Below, piece by piece: positions 59,283-64,000 of a DNA stretch of 64,000 nt. Made by a program: the position numbers and the translations under genes. The notes beneath the pieces were generated by a model. It was given only the letters and a program-made list of their open reading frames with translations. It made no database searches and was not told the DNA's origin. The DNA is from Flavobacteriales bacterium UBA7468 (GTDB taxonomy: Bacteria > Bacteroidota > Bacteroidia > Flavobacteriales_D > Crocinitomicaceae), in assembly GCA_002478565.1 (NCBI GenBank), contig DLPC01000026.1:310001-374000 (forward strand). Reading direction: 5' to 3'. How positions within the stretch are numbered: position 1 is the stretch's first letter; each line of letters begins with the position of its first letter.

Positions 59283-61700
59283 ATGAAATTATTTCTCCAA
59301 ACTTGCTTCATTCTTTTCAGTTTCACCGCATTTGCCCAAACGGGCCAACTCAGTGGCCGCTTGCTCAATGCTGCGAATGGCACCCCAGTCTCTCCCGCAA
59401 AAATCAATATTGTTGAGTTACAATTGTTCAAAGCCGCCGATTTAGAAGGAAGGTTTTCTTTTGAAAAGTTGGCGCCGGGCATTTACACGGTAAAAATTAC
59501 AGCTCCAGGCTTTGAAGAAAAAGTACAATCTGAAGTTTTGATCACCAATGCGCGGCCAACAGATTTAGTGCTCGAACTCGAAGAAAAAGTACAGACATCA
59601 AAGGAGATTAAAGTGACGGCCGCACCTTTTCAACGCAAAACAGAGTCTCCCAATTCATTAAAAACACTCAGTGCTACTGAAGTGGAACGTCTGCCTGGTG
59701 CTAACCGCGATGTAAGCAAGGTGATTGCTGCCTTACCAGGGGTAGCAGCACGCGCAACTTTCAGAAATGACATCATCATTAGAGGTGGTTCACCTGGTGA
59801 GAATAAATTTTATTTGGATGGTATCGAGGTACCGAACATCAATCACTTTGCTACGCAAGGAAGTAGTGGCGGCCCAGTAGGTTTACTTAATGTCAATTTT
59901 ATCAGGGAGGTAGAATTTTATTCGGGTGCATTTCCGGCAAACCGTGCCAACGGGCTCTCATCTGTGCTTGCATTCAAGCAAAAAGATGGCAACAAAGACG
60001 CGCTCATCACCAATTTTGCACTCGGCTCTTCTGATGCAGCCCTTACTTTTGATGGTCCGATAGGCAACAAAGGAGATTTTATTTTTTCACTGCGTCGCTC
60101 TTACCTACAATTTTTATTTGCTGCGCTTAAATTACCCATACTTCCAACCTATAACGATTACCAATTCAAGTTTAACTTCCAACTCAATCCAAAAAATAAG
60201 CTATCCATCATTGGTCTTGGAGCGCTCGATCAGTTTGGACTGAATCAGAAAGTCAATGAGGGCTTAACAGATACCAATCAAATTCAGTACAATAATTTTA
60301 TACTCGGAAATTTACCAATGCAGGGCCAATGGAACTACACCATGGGGGCAGTATGGCAGCATTCTTCTAAGTCTTCTATTCAAACTGTCGTTGTGAGTCG
60401 GAATATGCTCAATAATGAAGCTTACCGCTACAAAAACCTGATTGAAGAGCCTCAAAATCTTTTGCAAAATTACAGTTCATTTGAGGCCGAGAATAAATTG
60501 CGTTTTGAGCACACGTATCTGAAAAATGGCTGGCGTTTCAATGTAGGGGCAGGTTATGAATTTGCCAAGTACTACAATAGTACATATCAGCTATTGACAA
60601 TTTTTGGTCAGCCCGATACCTTAGATTTTGAATCAGAATTGAATCTGCATAAATTTTCAGCATTCTCGCAACTGAGTCGTGCGTTTTTTAACGAACGTTT
60701 GCGTTTGTCTTTAGGCCTACGCATGGATGGCACTTCTTACAGTACTGAAATGCGCAACCCTTTCAATCAGTTTTCACCGATGTTCTCGGCGTCTTATCGC
60801 CTTACTGAAGATTGGGCCATTAATGCCAATGTGGCGCGCTATCACCAATTGCCGTCTTACACCATATTGGGCTATAGAAATGCGGCCGGAGACCTGGTGA
60901 ATGAACAAAATGGACTGAAATATATCCAAGCCGATCATTTTGTACTCGGTACAGAATACTTGTTGAAGTGGAATGCAAGGGTGACACTCGAGGGCTTCTT
61001 GAAACAATACAGCAACTATCCTTTCTCAATCAAAGATTCTATTTCACTGGCCAATATCGGTTCGGACTTCGGGGTAGTGGGTAATGAAGCCGTGAGTTCA
61101 AGTTCTTCGGGCCGCAGTTATGGGGCTGAATTTTTATACCAGCAAAAACTTTACAAAGGATTTTATGCCGTATTGGCCTACACTTGGGTAAGATCTGAAT
61201 TCTTGGACAAAAACAATAATTATGCCCCGACATCTTGGGATAGCCGTCATATCGTTTCATTAACAGGAGGAAAGCGCTTTAAAAATGGTTGGGAATTTGG
61301 TATGCGTTGGTTGTTTTCAGGCGGTGCGCCTTACACACCATACGACATCGCCACTTCGAGTTTGATCAACAATTGGAACATCAATGGAGTTGGTTTATTG
61401 GATTACAACAACTTAAACACGCAAAGAGAAAGTAGCTTCCATCAATTGAATATCCGCGTGGACAAAAAGCTCTACCTCAAACAATTTAACATGAACTTTT
61501 ATTTTGATGTTCAAAATGTGTACGGCTACCAAGCGAAACTAGCACCAATTTTATTGCTTGATACCGATGCCAATGGCCAGGCAGTTGTCGATTCGAATGA
61601 CCCAACGCGCTACCAAACCAAGCTCATTGAGAACGCTTCTGGAATTGTTCAACCCACACTTGGTATCATCATAGAGTTCGTTACCAAGAAAACCAAGTAG
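59283..61700 (+). CDS. TonB-dependent receptor with carboxypeptidase-regulatory-like domain
   Basis: An 805-residue outer-membrane receptor: signal peptide (MKLFLQTCFILFSFTAFAQ), a regulatory-like beta-sandwich (TGQLSGRLLNAANGTPVSPAKI... about 20-110), a plug (VIAALPGVAARATFRNDIIIRGGSPGENKFYLDGIEVPNINHF) and a barrel. There is no SusD neighbour, so the ligand is unknown. I start at ATG 59283 because it gives a clean signal peptide; an in-frame ATG at 59238 lies in a non-coding-looking stretch. It is preceded by the DUF2147 remnant. Confidence 0.9.
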   Translation: MKLFLQTCFILFSFTAFAQTGQLSGRLLNAANGTPVSPAKINIVELQLFKAADLEGRFSFEKLAPGIYTVKITAPGFEEKVQSEVLITNARPTDLVLELEEKVQTSKEIKVTAAPFQRKTESPNSLKTLSATEVERLPGANRDVSKVIAALPGVAARATFRNDIIIRGGSPGENKFYLDGIEVPNINHFATQGSSGGPVGLLNVNFIREVEFYSGAFPANRANGLSSVLAFKQKDGNKDALITNFALGSSDAALTFDGPIGNKGDFIFSLRRSYLQFLFAALKLPILPTYNDYQFKFNFQLNPKNKLSIIGLGALDQFGLNQKVNEGLTDTNQIQYNNFILGNLPMQGQWNYTMGAVWQHSSKSSIQTVVVSRNMLNNEAYRYKNLIEEPQNLLQNYSSFEAENKLRFEHTYLKNGWRFNVGAGYEFAKYYNSTYQLLTIFGQPDTLDFESELNLHKFSAFSQLSRAFFNERLRLSLGLRMDGTSYSTEMRNPFNQFSPMFSASYRLTEDWAINANVARYHQLPSYTILGYRNAAGDLVNEQNGLKYIQADHFVLGTEYLLKWNARVTLEGFLKQYSNYPFSIKDSISLANIGSDFGVVGNEAVSSSSSGRSYGAEFLYQQKLYKGFYAVLAYTWVRSEFLDKNNNYAPTSWDSRHIVSLTGGKRFKNGWEFGMRWLFSGGAPYTPYDIATSSLINNWNINGVGLLDYNNLNTQRESSFHQLNIRVDKKLYLKQFNMNFYFDVQNVYGYQAKLAPILLLDTDANGQAVVDSNDPTRYQTKLIENASGIVQPTLGIIIEFVTKKTK

Positions 61701-61728
61701 ACTCTTTTCAAGATTCTTAAAAAAGTGG

Positions 61729-61736
61729 TATCTTTG
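61729..61736 (+). promoter_or_regulatory. -7 promoter box for ndk
   Basis: TATCTTTG matches TAnnTTTG; the 13-base box TATCTTTGCACCC is the same as the one before rpsF. It lies 18 bases before the ndk ATG. No clear -33 TTG. Confidence 0.6.
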
Positions 61737-61754
61737 CACCCAAATTTATCAATA

Positions 61755-62174
61755 ATGGCAACCAATAGAACTTTTACAATGCTCAAGCCCGATGCAATCG
61801 AAAATGGGCACATGGGTAAAATCATCGACATGATTATCAATGCTGGTTTCAGCATCAAAGCAATGAAATACACGCGCCTTTCCGAGGCTCAAGCAAAGGC
61901 TTTCTATGAAGTACATGCTGAGCGTCCGTTTTACGGCGAGCTTGTTGAATACATGACAAGTGGCCCTATTGTTGCGGCTATCTTAGAAAAAGAAAATGCT
62001 GTTACTGATTTTCGTTCCTTGATTGGTGCTACAGATCCTGCTGAGGCTGCAGAAGGTACTATTCGTAAGGCTTATGCTGAAAGCAAAGGTCGCAATGCAG
62101 TTCACGGTTCTGATTCCGATGAAAATGCAGAAATCGAAGGAAAATTCCATTTTACAGCTGCTGAGATTTTCTAA
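61755..62174 (+). CDS. ndk: Nucleoside-diphosphate kinase
   Basis: A 139-residue Ndk. RTFTMLKPDAIENGHMGKI opens the protein, and the phosphorylated His117 lies in NAVHGSDSDENA. It passes the gamma-phosphate of ATP to other nucleoside diphosphates. I start at ATG 61755, behind the -7 box; an in-frame ATG at 61725 would lie before the promoter. An intrinsic terminator follows. Confidence 0.97.
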   Translation: MATNRTFTMLKPDAIENGHMGKIIDMIINAGFSIKAMKYTRLSEAQAKAFYEVHAERPFYGELVEYMTSGPIVAAILEKENAVTDFRSLIGATDPAEAAEGTIRKAYAESKGRNAVHGSDSDENAEIEGKFHFTAAEIF

Positions 62175-62196
62175 TTTCGACAACTGTTTACCATTC

Positions 62197-62221
62197 AAAA
62201 GACCGCCTAGCGGTCTTTTTT
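62197..62221. terminator. Intrinsic terminator after ndk
   Basis: Six-base stem GACCGC/GCGGTC with a CTA loop, preceded by A4 and followed by T6. It isolates ndk from prfC. Confidence 0.88.
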
Positions 62222-62234
62222 CATTCATAGCCAT

Positions 62235-63830
62235 ATGAGATTTACAGAAGCCATTGAAACGCGCAGAACTTTCGGGATCATCTCTCACCCTGATGCAGGT
62301 AAAACCACACTCACTGAAAAACTCCTTCTTTTTGGTGGAGCCATTCAGACAGCAGGTGCCGTTAAAAACAACAAGATAAAAAAATCTGCAACCTCAGATT
62401 TCATGGAAATTGAGAAGCAACGCGGGATCTCCGTTGCAACTTCAGTAATGGCTTTTGGCTATAATGGCAAACAAATCAATATCCTCGATACACCGGGTCA
62501 CAAAGACTTTGCCGAAGACACCTTTCGAACACTTACCGCGGTTGATAGCGTCATTCTTGTCATTGACTGCGCCAATGGGGTCGAGGCTCAAACGGAGCGT
62601 CTCATGGAAGTTTGTCGGATGCGTAACACTCCAGTGATCATCTTCGTAAATAAAATGGACCGCGATGGAAAGGAAGCCTTTGATTTACTCGATGAGCTAG
62701 AATCCAAGCTCAACATCAAAGTGCGTCCGCTCACTTGGCCAATTGGCATGGGGGATCGCTTTCAAGGCGTCTACAACATTTACCAGAAAGGGCTCAATCT
62801 TTTTTCAGCGAACAAAACTAAAATTGCCGAAGACGTAGTATCCATAGCGGATCTTTCAGATCCTTCACTTGACCAAATCATCGGTGAAGCCCCGGCAAAT
62901 GAGCTTCGTGAAGAAATCGATATGGTAGAAGGCGTTTATGATGCCTTTGACCGCGAGCGCTACTTAGCAGGTGAGGTGGCTCCAGTTTTCTTTGGTTCGG
63001 CAGTCAATAACTTTGGTGTGAAAGAACTTCTTGACACGTTCTGTGAAATATCGCCTTCTCCACGTGGTAGAGAATCAGATACACGTATGGTTGAGCCTTC
63101 AGACGAACGCTTCAGTGGGTTTGTTTTTAAAATTCACGCCAACCTCGATCCAAAACACCGCGATAGAATTGCCTTTTTAAGAATTGTTTCAGGTCGTTTT
63201 GAGCGCAACAAATTCTATCACCATGTCCGCTTGAACAAAGACATGAAATTCCCGAACCCGACTTCTTTCATGGCCCAGGACAAAAGCGTCATTGACGATG
63301 CTTATCCAGGCGATGTCATTGGTTTGTATGACACTGGTAGCTTTAAGATTGGAGATACCCTTACCACTGGTGAGAAAATGCTCTTTAAAGGCATTCCATC
63401 TTTTTCTCCTGAAATTTTCCAAGAGCTTGAAAACCTTGATCCGCTCAAGTCAAAGCAACTCGATAAAGGAATCAGGCAGCTCATCGATGAAGGTGTCGCG
63501 CAGCTCTTTATCCAACAGCCCGGGAATCGTAAAATTGTCGGGACAGTTGGGCAACTTCAATTTGAAGTCATCAATTACCGCCTCATTCATGAATACGGCG
63601 CCAATTGTCGTTTCGTACCGAGAAACTACTACAAAGCATGTTGGATCACCACTAATAATGACGAACAATTGGCTTCCTTCAAGCGTGCAAAAGGGTCCTA
63701 TTTGGCCCTTGACAAAGATGAAAACTTGGTGTTTTTAGCAGAAACTCCATTCTTACTCCAAATGGCCGAGCAAGATTATCCGGATCTCAAATTCCACCAA
63801 ACATCTGCGTTCAAGCTAGAGCAAGATTAA
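62235..63830 (+). CDS. prfC: Peptide chain release factor 3
   Basis: A 531-residue translational GTPase. The P-loop is SHPDAGKTT, followed by EKQRGISV and DTPGHKDF, with NKMDRDG as the G4 motif. RF3 removes RF1/RF2 from the ribosome after peptide release and acts in post-transfer quality control. The length and GPGxxRxxK-free N-terminus (TRRTFGIISHPDAGK) fit RF3, not EF-G. It starts 14 bases after the ndk terminator, so its promoter is close by or inside ndk. Confidence 0.95.
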   Translation: MRFTEAIETRRTFGIISHPDAGKTTLTEKLLLFGGAIQTAGAVKNNKIKKSATSDFMEIEKQRGISVATSVMAFGYNGKQINILDTPGHKDFAEDTFRTLTAVDSVILVIDCANGVEAQTERLMEVCRMRNTPVIIFVNKMDRDGKEAFDLLDELESKLNIKVRPLTWPIGMGDRFQGVYNIYQKGLNLFSANKTKIAEDVVSIADLSDPSLDQIIGEAPANELREEIDMVEGVYDAFDRERYLAGEVAPVFFGSAVNNFGVKELLDTFCEISPSPRGRESDTRMVEPSDERFSGFVFKIHANLDPKHRDRIAFLRIVSGRFERNKFYHHVRLNKDMKFPNPTSFMAQDKSVIDDAYPGDVIGLYDTGSFKIGDTLTTGEKMLFKGIPSFSPEIFQELENLDPLKSKQLDKGIRQLIDEGVAQLFIQQPGNRKIVGTVGQLQFEVINYRLIHEYGANCRFVPRNYYKACWITTNNDEQLASFKRAKGSYLALDKDENLVFLAETPFLLQMAEQDYPDLKFHQTSAFKLEQD

Positions 63831-63894
63831 ATTCTTGATGTAAATCAAGTTCTTGGAAAGTGTAATTGCATTAATTTAGCAATAAACATTTGCT

Positions 63895-64000
63895 ATGTCC
63901 AAACCATTAGAACGCCGATCTTTTTTGTCTCGAATGGGCCTCGGCTTGAGTGCCGTTTTAGTACAACCCTTTAGTTTTTTATCCAAGCAGCAACAAATTC
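63895..64000 (+). CDS. N-terminus of a Tat-exported protein, cut by window edge
   Basis: Thirty-five codons are visible from ATG 63895. LERRSFLSRMGLGLSAVLVQPF is a twin-arginine signal: RRSFL followed by a mild hydrophobic stretch. The mature protein lies beyond the window, so its function is unknown; it should be a folded, probably cofactor-containing, exported enzyme or lipoprotein. Confidence 0.65.
   Translation, partial: MSKPLERRSFLSRMGLGLSAVLVQPFSFLSKQQQI

Noticed and set aside
1..64000. CRISPR arrays, insertion sequences, prophage, tRNA or rRNA genes
   Set aside because: I looked for regular direct repeats, transposase or integrase genes and cloverleaf patterns and saw none.

Overview
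The window reads as a chromosomal segment of a Bacteroidota bacterium, most likely of the order Flavobacteriales. Support comes from two proteins ending in type IX secretion C-terminal sorting domains (the subtilase at 6669-8840 and the FG-GAP protein at 50999-53209), two TonB-dependent receptors with N-terminal carboxypeptidase-regulatory domains, recurrent TAnnTTTG promoter boxes typical of this phylum, and starts without Shine-Dalgarno sequences. It looks like core genome: no insertion sequence, phage, CRISPR array or tRNA was seen, and no gap without a gene reaches 300 bases.

Layout. 1-1827 (+): 3' part of obg, a PAP2 phosphatase and the fluoride channel gene crcB, overlapping end to start. 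1735-10280 (-): a photolyase pair coupled to an SDR, an ACMSD-type decarboxylase, a GNAT, a secreted subtilase, a nitroreductase and a pirin. 10390-12299 (+): an SpmA/SpmB-like membrane protein and a small protein made of four exact 25-residue repeats. 12336-24762 (-): pyruvate dehydrogenase E2 and E1-alpha, a lipoprotein overlapping lgt, trhO, dapD, a UMF1-type transporter, a Qnr-like pentapeptide protein, a lysine/alanine dehydrogenase-like protein, then a tight cluster of HTH-KdsC phosphatase, DAHP synthase and an epimerase-CBS fusion, headed by the SRP RNA gene. 24861-25636 (+): a small membrane protein and two tandem rhodaneses. 25707-28504 (-): a DPP-IV-type peptidase and a DUF2461 protein. 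28601-29705 (+): rpsF-rpsR-rplI. 29820-37099 (-): hldD, a deoxynucleoside kinase, a secreted unknown, a GH3 protein, a 32-residue membrane microprotein, a BI-1 protein, folE, queD and mtaB. 37148-53209 (+, one minus gene at 38419): lhgO, guaB, two periplasmic PPIases, a MoxR ATPase, a probable metal-uptake operon, a TPR protein, comA, a WD40 protein and a T9SS FG-GAP protein. 53223-58382 (-): FAH hydrolase, exonuclease, second E2, a GT2 fusion protein and ridA. 58432-64000 (+): trpG/pabA, a decayed DUF2147 gene, a TonB receptor, ndk, prfC and the start of a Tat-exported protein.

Most remarkable is 21467-24256. A ribulose-phosphate 3-epimerase domain is fused to a CBS pair resembling that of arabinose-5-phosphate isomerases (KdsD). 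It is translationally coupled to a DAHP synthase and a KdsC-type phosphatase that carries an HTH-like N-terminus. This has the gene order of a Kdo-like pathway with the isomerase domain exchanged. Other notable items are the photolyase/SDR trio, in which the SDR lacks its catalytic tyrosine; the 25-residue repeat protein; a GT2 fused to what looks like a degenerate sugar-phosphate transferase; a 32-residue membrane microprotein; and a perfect inverted repeat over the promoter and start of a TPR gene. All homology statements are from recognition by eye; no database search was run.
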